DNA from: an uncultured Christensenella sp.
GTDB lineage: Bacteria > Bacillota > Clostridia > Christensenellales > UBA1242
Reading direction: 5' to 3'
Length of the DNA stretch: 18,814 bases
Assembly (NCBI GenBank): GCA_905212505.1
Contig: CAJMEO010000002.1
Span: 1 to 18,814 of the forward strand
The notes beneath the pieces were generated by a model. The model was not told where the DNA came from. It ran no database searches and saw only the letters and a list, made by a program, of their open reading frames with translations. The position numbers and the translations under genes are program-made. This document shows positions 1 to 7,807 of this stretch, piece by piece (within the stretch, counting starts at the first letter, position 1; each line of letters opens with the position of its first letter).

Positions 1-6
1 AATTTA

Positions 7-35
7 AAAAAAACGGTTGACATGGCCGTTTTTTT
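7..35. terminator. Terminator-like hairpin overlapping the rpsJ promoter
   Basis: Seven A residues plus CGG (7-16) pair with CCG plus seven T residues (26-35), giving a 10-bp stem with a 9-nt loop. The A run on one side and T run on the other make it terminator-like in both directions, so it probably ends the transcript of a gene lying left of the window. The loop contains the -35 element of the next promoter. The function is inferred, and the upstream gene is not visible. Confidence 0.6.
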
Positions 36-45
36 GTTATATAAT
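17..45 (+). promoter_or_regulatory. Consensus sigma-A-type promoter of the ribosomal protein cluster
   Basis: The -35 TTGACA (17-22) and -10 TATAAT (40-45) both match the vegetative consensus exactly and are separated by 17 bp. Transcription should begin near position 52, leaving a leader of about 197 nt before rpsJ. Such a perfect promoter fits a cluster that must be transcribed at very high rate. It implies that the S10 cluster is started here, independently of any rpsL/rpsG/fusA/tuf genes that may lie upstream. Confidence 0.9.
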
Positions 46-51
46 AATCGT

Positions 52-248
52 GCTGTGTAATTTTAGGGAAGAAGTTTAAGGTTACTACGTGCCTTCCTTG
101 GGTAGCGACGAGAGAACTTAAACCAACCTAGTTTAGAAAAGAAACTAAACGAAATTAATTCAAGCATTTTTTTAAGATAAATCTTATGAAACACACGGCG
201 CAATGTAAATGCTTAGAATAAATTTGAAAAGGAGTTGAAAAAACAAAA
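52..248 (+). promoter_or_regulatory. Structured 5' leader of rpsJ, candidate ribosomal-protein-responsive RNA
   Basis: This noncoding leader contains several complementary pairs. GTTTAAG (74-80) pairs with CTTAAAC (117-123), enclosing CTAC (85-88) with GTAG (102-105). AGGGAAG (65-71) can pair with CTTCCTT (93-99) in the enclosed loop, which would make a pseudoknot. GTTTAG (131-136) pairs with CTAAAC (145-150). AAGCATTT (162-169) pairs perfectly with AAATGCTT (207-214) and encloses a small hairpin at 173-186. The TCCTT at 95-99 could instead pair with AAGGA (229-233) of the rpsJ ribosome binding site. Leaders of ribosomal protein operons often bind an encoded protein for feedback. No known family is recognised here. 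Confidence 0.55.
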
Positions 249-557
249 ATGGCAACACAAAAAATTAGAATTAAATTAAAATCTTATGACCATGCCTTAA
301 TCGACCAAGTTGCATTAAGAATTGTAGATGTTGCAAACAAAAATGGTTGTAAAATCAGTGGACCAATTCCACTACCAACAGACAGAGAAGTTATCACTGT
401 TATTCGTTCACCACACAAACATAAAGATTCACGTGAACAATTTGAAACAAGAACACATAAAAGGGTAATTGATATTTTAAGTCCATCTTCAAAAGCAATC
501 AATGCTTTCATGAAATTGGATTTACCAGCAGGCGTAGATATCAATATCAAATTATAG
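249..557 (+). CDS. rpsJ: Small ribosomal subunit protein S10 (uS10)
   Basis: S10 is a head protein of the 30S subunit and, in NusE form, part of transcription antitermination complexes. The 102-residue product has the usual family length and the conserved opening [15 protein letters not shown] and the [17 protein letters not shown] segment. It is the first gene of the cluster. The start is the ATG that aligns with the family N terminus. Its ribosome binding site AAAGGAG (228-234) lies 14 nt upstream, which is longer than usual and the widest gap in the cluster. The stop TAG is embedded in the AGGAGG that serves rplC. Confidence 0.98.
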   Translation: MATQKIRIKLKSYDHALIDQVALRIVDVANKNGCKISGPIPLPTDREVITVIRSPHKHKDSREQFETRTHKRVIDILSPSSKAINAFMKLDLPAGVDINIKL

Positions 558-569
558 GAGGCAAGCGTT

Positions 570-1205
570 ATGAGAAATGAAATTTTAGGCAAAAAACTTG
601 GAATGACACAAATTTTCGCAAGTAACGGATTGGTTGTGCCTGTAACAGTTATAGAAGCTGGTCCAGTTAGTGTGCTTCAAAAGAAAACTGAAGAAAACGA
701 TGGATATAAAGCTTTAAAAGTGGCTTTTAAAGATTCAAGAGAAAAATTGTTGAACAAAGCTGAAAAAGGCGAATTCAAAAAAGCTAACGTAGGTTTCAAA
801 AAATATGTTAGAGAAATTGAAAATGCTAACTATGACAACTTGAATGTTGGCGATGAAATTAATTGTGGAATTTTCGCAGAAGGTGAAAAAGTTGATGTTA
901 CAGGTTTCACTCGTGGTCGTGGTTTTACAGGTGTTATTCAAAGATGGAATAATCAACGTCACAGAATGACTCACGGTGTTTCAATCGTTCACAGAGCAAG
1001 TGGTTCTATGAGTGCAAACAGTTTACCAAGCAGGGTTTTTAAAGGTAAAAAACTTGCTGGTCAATATGGTAACGAAAAAGTTACAATTCAAAATCTAGAA
1101 GTTGTTAAAGTTGACACAGACCGTAATGTGCTTTTAATAAAAGGTGCAGTTCCAGGTCCTAAGGGTGCAATACTTTCAATTAAAACAGCTGTAAAAGGGA
1201 AATAA
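570..1205 (+). CDS. rplC: Large ribosomal subunit protein L3 (uL3)
   Basis: L3 is an early-assembly 50S protein whose extended loop reaches towards the peptidyl transferase centre. The product is 211 residues, normal for the family. It opens with the typical ILGKKLGMTQIF and has GFTRGRGFTGVIQRW, the HRASGSM loop, RVFKGKKLAGQYGNEKVT and the LLIKGAVPGPKG C-terminal motif. The ribosome binding site AGGAGG (556-561) begins inside the rpsJ stop codon, so translation of the two genes is probably coupled. The loop sequence differs somewhat from the E. coli form but all landmark segments are present. Confidence 0.98.
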   Translation: MRNEILGKKLGMTQIFASNGLVVPVTVIEAGPVSVLQKKTEENDGYKALKVAFKDSREKLLNKAEKGEFKKANVGFKKYVREIENANYDNLNVGDEINCGIFAEGEKVDVTGFTRGRGFTGVIQRWNNQRHRMTHGVSIVHRASGSMSANSLPSRVFKGKKLAGQYGNEKVTIQNLEVVKVDTDRNVLLIKGAVPGPKGAILSIKTAVKGK

Positions 1206-1215
1206 GGAGTAGAGT

Positions 1216-1836
1216 ATGCCAAAAGTTAAAGTTTATAATATAAATGCAGAAGAATGTGGCAGTGTAACTTTAAGTGATGAAGTTTTTAAAGCACCTTATA
1301 ACGAAGCTTTAATTCATGAAGTTATTGTTGCATATCTTGCAAATCAACGTCAAGGTTCAAAAAGCACACTAACAAGAACAGAAGTTAGAGGTCATGCAAA
1401 AAAACCTTGGGCTCAAAAACACACTGGTAATGCAAGACAAGGCTCAACCAAAGGTCCACAATGGACAGGCGGTGGTGTTGTGTTTGCACCAAAACCAAGA
1501 GATTTTTCAAAGAAAGTTAACGCTAAAGCAAAAAAGATTGCCTTTATTAGTGCTCTTTCAAAAAAATTAGAACAAAACGAAATTACAGTTATTGATGAAA
1601 TTAAAATTGATGCAAAAACAAAAGAAATGCAAAAAGTTCTTGATAACTTTAAATTCAACAAAAGCACAGTATTAGTAATTGATGGTGCTGATGAAAATAT
1701 TATGAGAGCATCAAACAACATTAAAAAACTAAGCGTTGTTAATGCAAACTTGCTTAACACTTATGAAGTTGTTGCAAATCAAAATTTGTTAATTACTAAA
1801 GATGCTATTAAAAAAATTCAGGAGGCTTGTAAATAA
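1216..1836 (+). CDS. rplD: Large ribosomal subunit protein L4 (uL4)
   Basis: L4 binds domain I of 23S rRNA, and its long loop lines the peptide exit tunnel. In gamma-proteobacteria it also represses the S10 operon. The 206-residue product shows the loop at residues 56-90 (EVRGH, KKPWAQKHTGNARQG, PQWTGGGVVFAPKPRD) and the globular C-terminal half with VLVIDGADENIMRASNN. At the tunnel tip, His69 and Asn72 replace the Gly and Arg of the usual QKGTGRAR. The stop TAA overlaps the rplW start (TAATG), which implies translational coupling. Confidence 0.98.
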   Translation: MPKVKVYNINAEECGSVTLSDEVFKAPYNEALIHEVIVAYLANQRQGSKSTLTRTEVRGHAKKPWAQKHTGNARQGSTKGPQWTGGGVVFAPKPRDFSKKVNAKAKKIAFISALSKKLEQNEITVIDEIKIDAKTKEMQKVLDNFKFNKSTVLVIDGADENIMRASNNIKKLSVVNANLLNTYEVVANQNLLITKDAIKKIQEACK

Positions 1837-2126
1837 TGAAACAATACGATGTTATTATTAAGCCACTTTTAACTGAAAAAAGTTATAGTGATGTAGCAAA
1901 CAAAAAATATGCTTTTATTGTTAAAAAAGATGCCAACAAAGCAGAAATCAAAAAAGCAGTAGAAAGCATTTTTGGTGTTAAAGTAGAAAAAGTTAACACA
2001 TTAAATTATGATGGAAAATTCAAAGTTCAAGGAAGAAGTCAAGGCTATACTTCAAAATTCAAAAAAGCGTATGTAACACTTTCACAAGATAGCAAAACAA
2101 TTGAATTCTTTGACAGTTTGAGTTAA
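1836..2126 (+). CDS. rplW: Large ribosomal subunit protein L23 (uL23)
   Basis: L23 sits at the exit of the peptide tunnel and docks trigger factor and the signal recognition particle. The product is 96 residues, as expected, with the opening DVIIKPLLTEKSY, the segment YAFIVKKDANKAEIKKAVESIFGVKV, and the GRSQGYTSKFKKAYVTL basic loop. Its ATG shares one base with the rplD stop. Its AGGAGG (1820-1825) lies inside the end of rplD, 10 nt before the start. Confidence 0.98.
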   Translation: MKQYDVIIKPLLTEKSYSDVANKKYAFIVKKDANKAEIKKAVESIFGVKVEKVNTLNYDGKFKVQGRSQGYTSKFKKAYVTLSQDSKTIEFFDSLS

Positions 2127-2144
2127 TAGGGGGAGAAATTAATT

Positions 2145-2972
2145 ATGGCTATTAAACAATATAATCCAATAACTCCTTCATTAAGAGAAATGACAACATC
2201 AGATTATTCTGAACTAAGCAAAAAAGCCCCTGAAAAAAGCTTGCTTGCAAAAAAGAAGAAAACTGGTGGAAGAAACTCTTACGGAAGAATAACAGTTCGT
2301 CATATTGGTGGCGGAAACAAAATTAAATACAGAGTTATTGATTTTAAAAGAAATAAAGATGATATTCCTGCAAAAGTTGCAAGCATTGAATATGACCCAA
2401 ACCGTTCAGCTTACATTGCGCTTCTTCACTATGTTGACGGTGAAAAAAGATACATTTTGGCTCCAAATGGTCTAAATGTTGGCGATGTTGTTATGAGTGG
2501 TGAAAATGTTGAAATAAAAGTTGGTAACTGCTTGCCACTAGAAAGCATTCCAGTTGGTATTGTTGTTCACAACATTGAACTTCAACCAAAAAAAGGTGGC
2601 GCTATTGCTCGTTCAGCAGGTATTGAAGCACGTATTATGGCAAAAGAAGGTGCTTATGCAACAATCAAGATGCCAAGTGGTGAAATGAGAAAAGTTCCAC
2701 TAAAATGCCGTGCAACAATTGGTCAAGTTGGCAATCTTGATTATGAATTAGTAAATTTAGGTAAAGCCGGAAAGACAAGACACTTAGGTGTTAAACCTAC
2801 AGTTCGTGGTGCGGTTATGAACCCAGTTGATCACCCACATGGTGGTGGTGAAGGTAAAAACCCAGTTGGTCATGACAGTCCTAGAACTCCTTGGGGTAAA
2901 CCAGCAATGGGTAACAAGACTAGAAAACATAAAAAATATTCTAACAGACTTATGGTTAAGCGTGTTAATTAG
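2145..2972 (+). CDS. rplB: Large ribosomal subunit protein L2 (uL2)
   Basis: L2 is needed for subunit association and for peptidyl transferase activity. The product has 275 residues, the usual length. It carries the N-terminal OB-like domain ([21 protein letters not shown]), the SH3-like domain, and the highly conserved C-terminal tail with [16 protein letters not shown], the loop nearest the catalytic centre, including its conserved histidine. The ribosome binding site GGGGGAG (2129-2135) is a G-rich variant of the AGGAG used by its neighbours. Confidence 0.99.
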   Translation: MAIKQYNPITPSLREMTTSDYSELSKKAPEKSLLAKKKKTGGRNSYGRITVRHIGGGNKIKYRVIDFKRNKDDIPAKVASIEYDPNRSAYIALLHYVDGEKRYILAPNGLNVGDVVMSGENVEIKVGNCLPLESIPVGIVVHNIELQPKKGGAIARSAGIEARIMAKEGAYATIKMPSGEMRKVPLKCRATIGQVGNLDYELVNLGKAGKTRHLGVKPTVRGAVMNPVDHPHGGGEGKNPVGHDSPRTPWGKPAMGNKTRKHKKYSNRLMVKRVN

Positions 2973-2983
2973 GAGTAGAAAAT

Positions 2984-3286
2984 ATGAGTAGATCATTGAA
3001 AAAAGGCCCTTTTGTTGAAGAAAGGCTATTGAATAGAATTAAAAAATTGAATGAAGCAAACCAAAAACAAGTTGTTAAAACTTGGAGCAGAAGTTCAACA
3101 ATTTACCCAGAATTTGTTGGTCACACAATTGCGGTTCATAACGGAAGAAAACATATTCCAGTTTATTGTACTGTTGATATGGTTGGTCATAAACTTGGTG
3201 AATTTGCTCCAACAAGAACTTTTAAAGGTCATTCAACTGAAAAGAAAACAAGTTCAGGCAAAAATGCTGTTACAGGAAAAAATTAG
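2984..3286 (+). CDS. rpsS: Small ribosomal subunit protein S19 (uS19)
   Basis: S19 is a 30S head protein that pairs with S13 and contacts the A-site region. The product has 100 residues, slightly longer than the common 92-93 because of a short basic tail ([17 protein letters not shown]). Family landmarks are [16 protein letters not shown], the [29 protein letters not shown] core and the [12 protein letters not shown] segment. The ribosome binding site TAGGAG overlaps the rplB stop. Overlapping ORFs in other frames here are shadows. Confidence 0.98.
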   Translation: MSRSLKKGPFVEERLLNRIKKLNEANQKQVVKTWSRSSTIYPEFVGHTIAVHNGRKHIPVYCTVDMVGHKLGEFAPTRTFKGHSTEKKTSSGKNAVTGKN

Positions 3287-3299
3287 GAGGATAAATTAA

Positions 3300-3650
3300 A
3301 TGGCAAATAACGAAACAATGGCTAAAGCAACAAGTAAATATGTTAGAATTAGTCCTAGCAAAGTTAATAGAATTTTAGCCACAATCAGAGGTAAAAAATA
3401 TGTTGAAGCTGTTGCTATTTTAGAAGCACTTCCTAATACTGCATCTATTAGTATTTTAAAAGTATTAAACAGTGCTGCAAGTAACGCAGAACACAACATG
3501 AATTTGAACAAAGACGACTTATTCGTTGAAACCGCTATGGTAAATCCTGGTCCAATCATGAAAAGAATGATGCCAAGAGCCAAAGGCAGAGGAAATAGAA
3601 TTTTAAAAAGAACAACTCACATAACTGTTATTTTAGGAACGGTTAAATAA
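3300..3650 (+). CDS. rplV: Large ribosomal subunit protein L22 (uL22)
   Basis: L22 touches all six 23S rRNA domains, and its hairpin lines the exit tunnel beside L4. The product is 116 residues. The core starts at KYVRISPSKVNRILATIRGK and ends with the tunnel hairpin MKRMMPRAKGRGNRILKRTTHITVIL. The first ATG is preferred because AGGAGG (3285-3290) lies 9 nt upstream. An ATG six codons later (MAKATSKYVR) would give a more typical N terminus but has no matching ribosome binding site. The stop TAA is followed at once by a second in-frame TAA. Confidence 0.97.
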   Translation: MANNETMAKATSKYVRISPSKVNRILATIRGKKYVEAVAILEALPNTASISILKVLNSAASNAEHNMNLNKDDLFVETAMVNPGPIMKRMMPRAKGRGNRILKRTTHITVILGTVK

Positions 3651-3665
3651 TAAAAGGAGAATTGT

Positions 3666-4337
3666 ATGGGACAAAAAGTTAATCCAATTGGATTAAGATT
3701 AAAAGTTAACAAAACTTGGGATTCTCAATGGTTTGGAAACAAAAAAGATATTGCAAAAAATATTCTTGAAGACCATAAAATTAGAGAAACCTTAATGAAA
3801 AAATATAATCAATGCAGTATTTCTAAAGTTTTAATAGAACGTTCTCAAGCAAGATTAATTGTTACTATTTTAACAGGAAGACCTGGAATGCTAATTGGCG
3901 TTAAAGGTGCTGGTGTTGAAACTATTAAAAAAGAAATCGCAAAACTATCAAATAGTAAAAATATCATTGTTAACATTAGAGAAGTTAAAAAACCAGATTT
4001 AGATGCTATGATCGTTGCAGACTCTGTTGCAAAACAACTTGAAAAACGTGTTTCATGGAGAAGAGCAATGAAACAAGCAATCCAAAAAGCACAAAAAGCA
4101 GGAGCTGAAGGTGTTAAAATTATGGTTGGTGGCAGACTTGATGGTGCTGAAATTGCAAGAAGTGAATTTTCTCAAGTTGGAAAACTTCCACTTCACACAA
4201 TCAGAGCCGACATCGACTATGGTGTTTGCACTGCAAACACAACTTTTGGAGCAATCGGTGTTAAAGTTTGGATTTATAAAGGCGAAATATTAGGTAATGT
4301 TCAACCTTCTAATGTTAATGTTAAGGAGGAAAACTAA
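3666..4337 (+). CDS. rpsC: Small ribosomal subunit protein S3 (uS3)
   Basis: S3 lies at the mRNA entry channel of the 30S subunit and helps unwind incoming mRNA. The 223-residue product opens with the invariant [12 protein letters not shown]. It has a type II KH domain with [11 protein letters not shown] (GxxG loop about residues 78-81) and the C-terminal S3 signature [13 protein letters not shown] (about 155-167). The tail is short and lysine/asparagine rich. The rplP ribosome binding site AAGGAGG lies within the last codons of this gene. Confidence 0.98.
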   Translation: MGQKVNPIGLRLKVNKTWDSQWFGNKKDIAKNILEDHKIRETLMKKYNQCSISKVLIERSQARLIVTILTGRPGMLIGVKGAGVETIKKEIAKLSNSKNIIVNIREVKKPDLDAMIVADSVAKQLEKRVSWRRAMKQAIQKAQKAGAEGVKIMVGGRLDGAEIARSEFSQVGKLPLHTIRADIDYGVCTANTTFGAIGVKVWIYKGEILGNVQPSNVNVKEEN

Positions 4338-4338
4338 T

Positions 4339-4779
4339 ATGTTGATGCCTAAAAGAGTTAAAAGAAGATTACAACACAGAGGTAGAATGACTGGTAAGGC
4401 AACAAGAGGTAACACTATTTCTTATGGTGAATTTGGTTTAGTTGCCTTGGAACCATGCTGGATTACTTCAAATCAAATTGAAGCAGCCCGTGTTGCTATG
4501 ACGAGATTTACAAAACGTGGTGGTAAAGTTTGGATTAAAATTTTCCCTCACAAACCAGTTACAAAAAAACCTGCTGCAACTCGTATGGGTTCAGGTAAAG
4601 GTAGCGTAGAATTTTGGGTGGCAGTTGTTAAACCTGGTAGAGTATTGTTTGAAATGGGTGGTATTCCTGAAAATATGGCAAGAGAAGCTTTAAGACTTGC
4701 TTCTTACAAATTGCCTTGCAAAGTTAAAATTGCAAAAAAGGAAGAACCTGCTAACGCTAACGAAGGTGGTGAAGAATAA
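4339..4779 (+). CDS. rplP: Large ribosomal subunit protein L16 (uL16)
   Basis: L16 supports the A-site tRNA elbow and the architecture of the peptidyl transferase region. The start chosen is the ATG giving [17 protein letters not shown]. It is 8 nt after AAGGAGGA (4323-4330) and matches the family N terminus. An in-frame ATG 42 nt upstream lies within rpsC, has no fitting ribosome binding site and is rejected. The product is 146 residues with the core [50 protein letters not shown] and [16 protein letters not shown]. It ends in a short acidic tail. The stop overlaps the rpmC start as TAATG. Confidence 0.98.
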   Translation: MLMPKRVKRRLQHRGRMTGKATRGNTISYGEFGLVALEPCWITSNQIEAARVAMTRFTKRGGKVWIKIFPHKPVTKKPAATRMGSGKGSVEFWVAVVKPGRVLFEMGGIPENMAREALRLASYKLPCKVKIAKKEEPANANEGGEE

Positions 4780-4991
4780 TGAAAGCAAAAAATTTTAGAG
4801 AAATGACAACTGAAGAACTAAACGCTAAACTTAAAGACTTAAAAGTTGAACTATTTAATTTGCGTTTTTCACATGCTACTGGTCAATTAGCAAATCCTAT
4901 GAGCTTAAACACTATCAAAAAAGATATTGCAAAAGTTAAAACTATTTTAAAGGAAAGAGAACTTAACAAAACTGTTAAGGGTTCTAATTAA
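4779..4991 (+). CDS. rpmC: Large ribosomal subunit protein L29 (uL29)
   Basis: L29 is a small helical-hairpin protein near the tunnel exit, next to L23. The 70-residue product has the two-helix pattern (MTTEELNAKLKDLKVELFNLRF, then NTIKKDIAKVKTILKEREL) joined by the conserved ATGQLANPM turn. Its ATG overlaps the rplP stop by one base. Only a weak purine-rich site lies upstream, so it probably depends on re-initiation by ribosomes finishing rplP. Confidence 0.97.
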   Translation: MKAKNFREMTTEELNAKLKDLKVELFNLRFSHATGQLANPMSLNTIKKDIAKVKTILKERELNKTVKGSN

Positions 4992-5001
4992 GGAGTAGAT
5001 T

Positions 5002-5265
5002 ATGGAACAAGTAGAAAGAAATGACCGTAGAAAAAGAATTGGCATTGTTGTTTCAAACAAAATGGATAAAACTATTGTTGTTGAAGTTAACAGTCAAGAA
5101 AAACATCCACTTTACAAAAAATTTGTAAAAAAATCTAAAAGATATAAAGCTCACGATGAAGAAAATTCTTGCAATATCGGTGATACTGTTGAAATTATGG
5201 AAACAAGACCATTAAGCAAAGATAAATATCACAGATTAACAAGAATAATTGAAAGGGCTAAATAG
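5002..5265 (+). CDS. rpsQ: Small ribosomal subunit protein S17 (uS17)
   Basis: S17 is an OB-fold protein that binds 16S rRNA early in 30S assembly. The product is 87 residues, a normal length. Landmarks are [21 protein letters not shown], the [21 protein letters not shown] loop and [25 protein letters not shown] site (4992-4995) follows the rpmC stop. This gene conventionally marks the join between the S10 and spc parts. There is no gap, promoter or terminator at that join here. Confidence 0.98.
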   Translation: MEQVERNDRRKRIGIVVSNKMDKTIVVEVNSQEKHPLYKKFVKKSKRYKAHDEENSCNIGDTVEIMETRPLSKDKYHRLTRIIERAK

Positions 5266-5273
5266 GAGGAGTT

Positions 5274-5642
5274 ATGATACAACCACAAACAAGATTGAAA
5301 GTTGCTGACAACACAGGTGCAAAAGAAATTATGTGTATTCGTGTTCTTGGTGGCTCATTTAGAAGAAGTGGTAACATCGGTGATGTTATCGTAGCTTCTG
5401 TAAAAAGTGCTATACCTGGTGGTGTAGTTAAAAAAGGTGACGTTGTTAAAGCCGTTATCGTTAGAAGTGCTAAAGGTTTAAGAAGAGCAGATGGTTCTCA
5501 TATTAAATTTGATGACAATGCTGCGGTTATTATTGATAACCAAAAAGAACCAAAAGGTACACGTATTTTTGGGCCTGTTGCTAGAGAATTAAGAGAAAAA
5601 AATTTTATGAAAATTGTTTCTTTGGCACCAGAGGTTTTATAG
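5274..5642 (+). CDS. rplN: Large ribosomal subunit protein L14 (uL14)
   Basis: L14 is a beta-barrel protein at the 30S-50S interface, where it forms an intersubunit bridge and is the target of the silencing factor RsfS. The 122-residue product is standard: [28 protein letters not shown], the [22 protein letters not shown] core, then [29 protein letters not shown]. The AGGAGG (5264-5269) overlaps the rpsQ stop, leaving only 4 nt to the ATG. A reverse-strand ORF here is a shadow. Confidence 0.98.
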   Translation: MIQPQTRLKVADNTGAKEIMCIRVLGGSFRRSGNIGDVIVASVKSAIPGGVVKKGDVVKAVIVRSAKGLRRADGSHIKFDDNAAVIIDNQKEPKGTRIFGPVARELREKNFMKIVSLAPEVL

Positions 5643-5651
5643 GAGGAAGAA

Positions 5652-6083
5652 ATGAATAGTTTAAGCATTAAAAAAGGCGACAATGTTGTTGTTTTAGCCG
5701 GAAAAGATAAAGGCAAAACTGGAAGCGTTATGGCAGTTTCTCCTAAAACAAACCGAGTTATTGTTCAAAATGTTAACATTGTTAAAAAACACAAAAAAGC
5801 AAGAAACGCTCAAGAAAAAAGTCAAATTATATCTAAAGAAGCACCTGTTTATGCATCAAATGTTATGGTGGTTTGTGCCGCTTGTAACAAAGCAACAAGA
5901 ATTGCAAAAAAAGAAGTTAACGGAAAACTTGTTAGAGTTTGCAAAAAATGTGGTGCTAGTTTAGACATAGAGCAAAAGAAAGCTGTTAAAAAAGCAGCAA
6001 AAACTGCTAAAACAGAAAAAGAAGAAAAGGTAGAAGCAAAACCTAAAACAACAAAAAAAGCTTCTAGCAAAAAGGGGGAATAA
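5652..6083 (+). CDS. rplX: Large ribosomal subunit protein L24 (uL24), zinc-type with basic C-terminal tail
   Basis: L24 starts 50S assembly by binding the 5' end of 23S rRNA and sits near the tunnel exit. The 143-residue product is about 40 residues longer than usual. Residues 7-35 are the KOW motif ([20 protein letters not shown]). Cys75-Cys78 and Cys97-Cys100 form two CxxC pairs suited to zinc. From about residue 107 there is an extra Lys/Ala/Glu/Thr-rich tail resembling other low-complexity basic tails, probably disordered and RNA-contacting. Base composition matches the neighbours, so the tail looks native. AGGAGG (5641-5646) overlaps the rplN stop. Confidence 0.97.
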   Translation: MNSLSIKKGDNVVVLAGKDKGKTGSVMAVSPKTNRVIVQNVNIVKKHKKARNAQEKSQIISKEAPVYASNVMVVCAACNKATRIAKKEVNGKLVRVCKKCGASLDIEQKKAVKKAAKTAKTEKEEKVEAKPKTTKKASSKKGE

Positions 6084-6086
6084 TTT

Positions 6087-6626
6087 ATGAACAGACTACA
6101 AGAGTATTATAAAAAAGAAGTTGTTCCTGCTTTGATTAAAGAATTAGGTTACAAAAATATTAATGAAGTTCCTAAAATTGAAAAAGTTGTTGTAAATACA
6201 TGTCTTGGAGATGTTAAAGATAACTCAAAAAGTTTCAATATGGCCGTTGATGAAATTGAAGCAATTACTGGTCAAAAACCTGTTGTTGTTAAAGCAAAAA
6301 AATCAATTGCAAACTTTAAACTTCGTGAAGGTATGAAACTTGGTGCAAAAGTTACACTTCGTGGTGAAAAAATGTATGAGTTTTTAGATAAATTATTGTC
6401 TATTGCTCTTCCACGTGTTCGTGATTTTAAAGGCATAAGTGACAAAGCTTTTGACGGAAGAGGAAACTATAGTTTAGGAATTAAAGAACAATTAATTTTC
6501 CCTGAAATTCAATATGATAAAATCGAGAAAGTTAGAGGTTTCGACATTGTAGTTGTTACTACAGCAAAATCTAATGACGAAGCTAAAGCATTGCTAAGCA
6601 AAGTTGGCTTCCCATTTAAGGCGTAA
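6087..6626 (+). CDS. rplE: Large ribosomal subunit protein L5 (uL5)
   Basis: L5 binds 5S rRNA with L18 and contacts the P-site tRNA. The 179-residue product has the standard landmarks: the N-terminal [18 protein letters not shown], the [15 protein letters not shown] strand region, [22 protein letters not shown], and the C-terminal [32 protein letters not shown]. Its ribosome binding site is the G-rich AGGGGG (6073-6078) inside the end of rplX, with only 3 nt between the genes. Confidence 0.98.
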   Translation: MNRLQEYYKKEVVPALIKELGYKNINEVPKIEKVVVNTCLGDVKDNSKSFNMAVDEIEAITGQKPVVVKAKKSIANFKLREGMKLGAKVTLRGEKMYEFLDKLLSIALPRVRDFKGISDKAFDGRGNYSLGIKEQLIFPEIQYDKIEKVRGFDIVVVTTAKSNDEAKALLSKVGFPFKA

Positions 6627-6636
6627 GGAGTAAATT

Positions 6637-6822
6637 ATGGCAAAGACAAGTTTAAAAGTTAAACAAGCAAGAAAACAAAAATTTTCAACGCGCGAATATA
6701 CTCGTTGCACAATTTGTGGCAGACCTCATGCAGTTTTGAAAAAATATGGAATTTGCAGGGTATGTTTTAGAAAAATGGCAAACGAAGGAGAAATCCCAGG
6801 CGTTTCAAAATCAAGCTGGTAA
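6637..6822 (+). CDS. rpsZ: Small ribosomal subunit protein S14 type Z (uS14)
   Basis: S14 is a late-assembling 30S head protein. The 61-residue product is the short zinc form, with Cys24/Cys27 (CTICG) and Cys40/Cys43 (CRVCF) as ligands and the C-terminal sequence [11 protein letters not shown] typical of this form. In some Firmicutes a longer zinc-free S14 paralogue elsewhere replaces it under zinc starvation, but none is in this window. The AAGGAG (6625-6630) overlaps the rplE stop. Confidence 0.98.
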   Translation: MAKTSLKVKQARKQKFSTREYTRCTICGRPHAVLKKYGICRVCFRKMANEGEIPGVSKSSW

Positions 6823-6837
6823 AAAGGAGAGAAAGAT

Positions 6838-7233
6838 ATGAAATTTGACCCAATCGCAGATATGCTTACAAGAATTCGTAACGCAATTACTGCTAAAAAA
6901 ACAGATGTAATTATTCCTGCATCTAAAACAAAAATGTCTATCGCGAACATTTTACTTAGCGAAGGTTATGTTAGCGCAGTAGATGTAATTGAAAACGGAA
7001 TTAAAAAAGATATTAAAGTTACTTTAAAATATGGTCCTAATGGTGAAAAAGTTATTTCTGGTATTAAAAGAATTTCTAAACCAGGGCTAAGAATATTTTC
7101 TAACGCAGAAGATTTACCAAAAGTTATTAATGGCTTAGGTATTGCGATTATATCAACAAACAAAGGAGTTATGACAGATAAACAAGCTCGTGGCCTAAAT
7201 ATTGGTGGCGAAGTTCTTGCTTATGTGTGGTAA
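6838..7233 (+). CDS. rpsH: Small ribosomal subunit protein S8 (uS8)
   Basis: S8 binds the central domain of 16S rRNA and, in E. coli, represses the spc operon by binding near rplE. The product is 131 residues with [18 protein letters not shown], the central [19 protein letters not shown] and the closing [22 protein letters not shown], all typical. The ribosome binding site is AAAGGAG (6823-6829). I did not identify an S8 operator-like hairpin around rplE, though a folding search was not possible. Confidence 0.98.
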   Translation: MKFDPIADMLTRIRNAITAKKTDVIIPASKTKMSIANILLSEGYVSAVDVIENGIKKDIKVTLKYGPNGEKVISGIKRISKPGLRIFSNAEDLPKVINGLGIAIISTNKGVMTDKQARGLNIGGEVLAYVW

Positions 7234-7249
7234 TTAAAAGGAGAAAAGT

Positions 7250-7795
7250 ATGTCAAGAATTGGAAAAATGCCTGTTAAAATTTTAGAAGGTGTTAAAGTT
7301 GATGTTGATGGTAACAATGTTGTTACAGTAAGCGGTCCACTTGGTAGCCTATCTCAAATTGTTGATAAAAACATTACTGTTAAAGTAGAAAATAATGAAG
7401 TAATCTTAACAAGAAATAGTGATGAAAACGAAATTAAAGCAAAACATGGGCTATATAGGGCTCTAATACACAACATGGTTGTTGGTGTTAAAGAAGGATT
7501 TAAAAAATCTTTGGTTATTAACGGTGTTGGTTACAGAGCAGCTAAACAAGGCAACAAACTTGTTTTAAACATCGGTTTCTCAAACCCAACTGAAGTTGAA
7601 GAAATTGACGGCATTAAATTAAATGTTGTTGATAACAACAAAATTGAAGTTAGTGGTATAAATAAAGAATTAGTTGGCCAAATGGCTTCTAAAATAAGAG
7701 ATTTAAAACCAGTTGAACCTTATCATGCTTACGGAATTAGATATGAAGATGAATATGTAGTTCGTAAAGAAGGTAAGAAGGCTGGCAAAAAATAA
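7250..7795 (+). CDS. rplF: Large ribosomal subunit protein L6 (uL6)
   Basis: L6 lies near the factor-binding site (sarcin-ricin loop) of the 50S subunit. The 181-residue product has two tandem repeats of the L6 fold. It starts MSRIGKMPVKI, passes through KHGLYRALIHNMVVGVKEGFKKSLVINGVGYRA and ends with the signature region EPYHAYGIRYEDEYVVRKEGKKAGKK. Length and landmarks are normal. AAAGGAG (7237-7243) provides the ribosome binding site. Confidence 0.98.
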   Translation: MSRIGKMPVKILEGVKVDVDGNNVVTVSGPLGSLSQIVDKNITVKVENNEVILTRNSDENEIKAKHGLYRALIHNMVVGVKEGFKKSLVINGVGYRAAKQGNKLVLNIGFSNPTEVEEIDGIKLNVVDNNKIEVSGINKELVGQMASKIRDLKPVEPYHAYGIRYEDEYVVRKEGKKAGKK

Positions 7796-7807
7796 GGAGC
7801 ATAAATT

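Noticed and set aside
186..221. Eleven-codon upstream ORF in the rpsJ leader (MKHTAQCKCLE)
   Set aside because: It has no ribosome binding site, its start lies next to a small hairpin and its end covers one arm of the 162-214 stem. Structure explains the sequence better than coding.
1111..1139. Internal TTGACA in rplC as a promoter
   Set aside because: The correctly spaced -10 hexamer is TTAATA, a poor match, and it lies inside a conserved coding region.
1413..1760. Long reverse-strand ORF opposite rplD, and similar shadows elsewhere
   Set aside because: It lies entirely opposite a conserved ribosomal gene, has no recognisable protein features and reflects AT-rich codon usage on the coding strand.
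4297..4338. Upstream in-frame ATG extending rplP into rpsC
   Set aside because: The added residues do not match L16, there is no ribosome binding site before it, and AAGGAGGA is ideally placed for the ATG at 4339.
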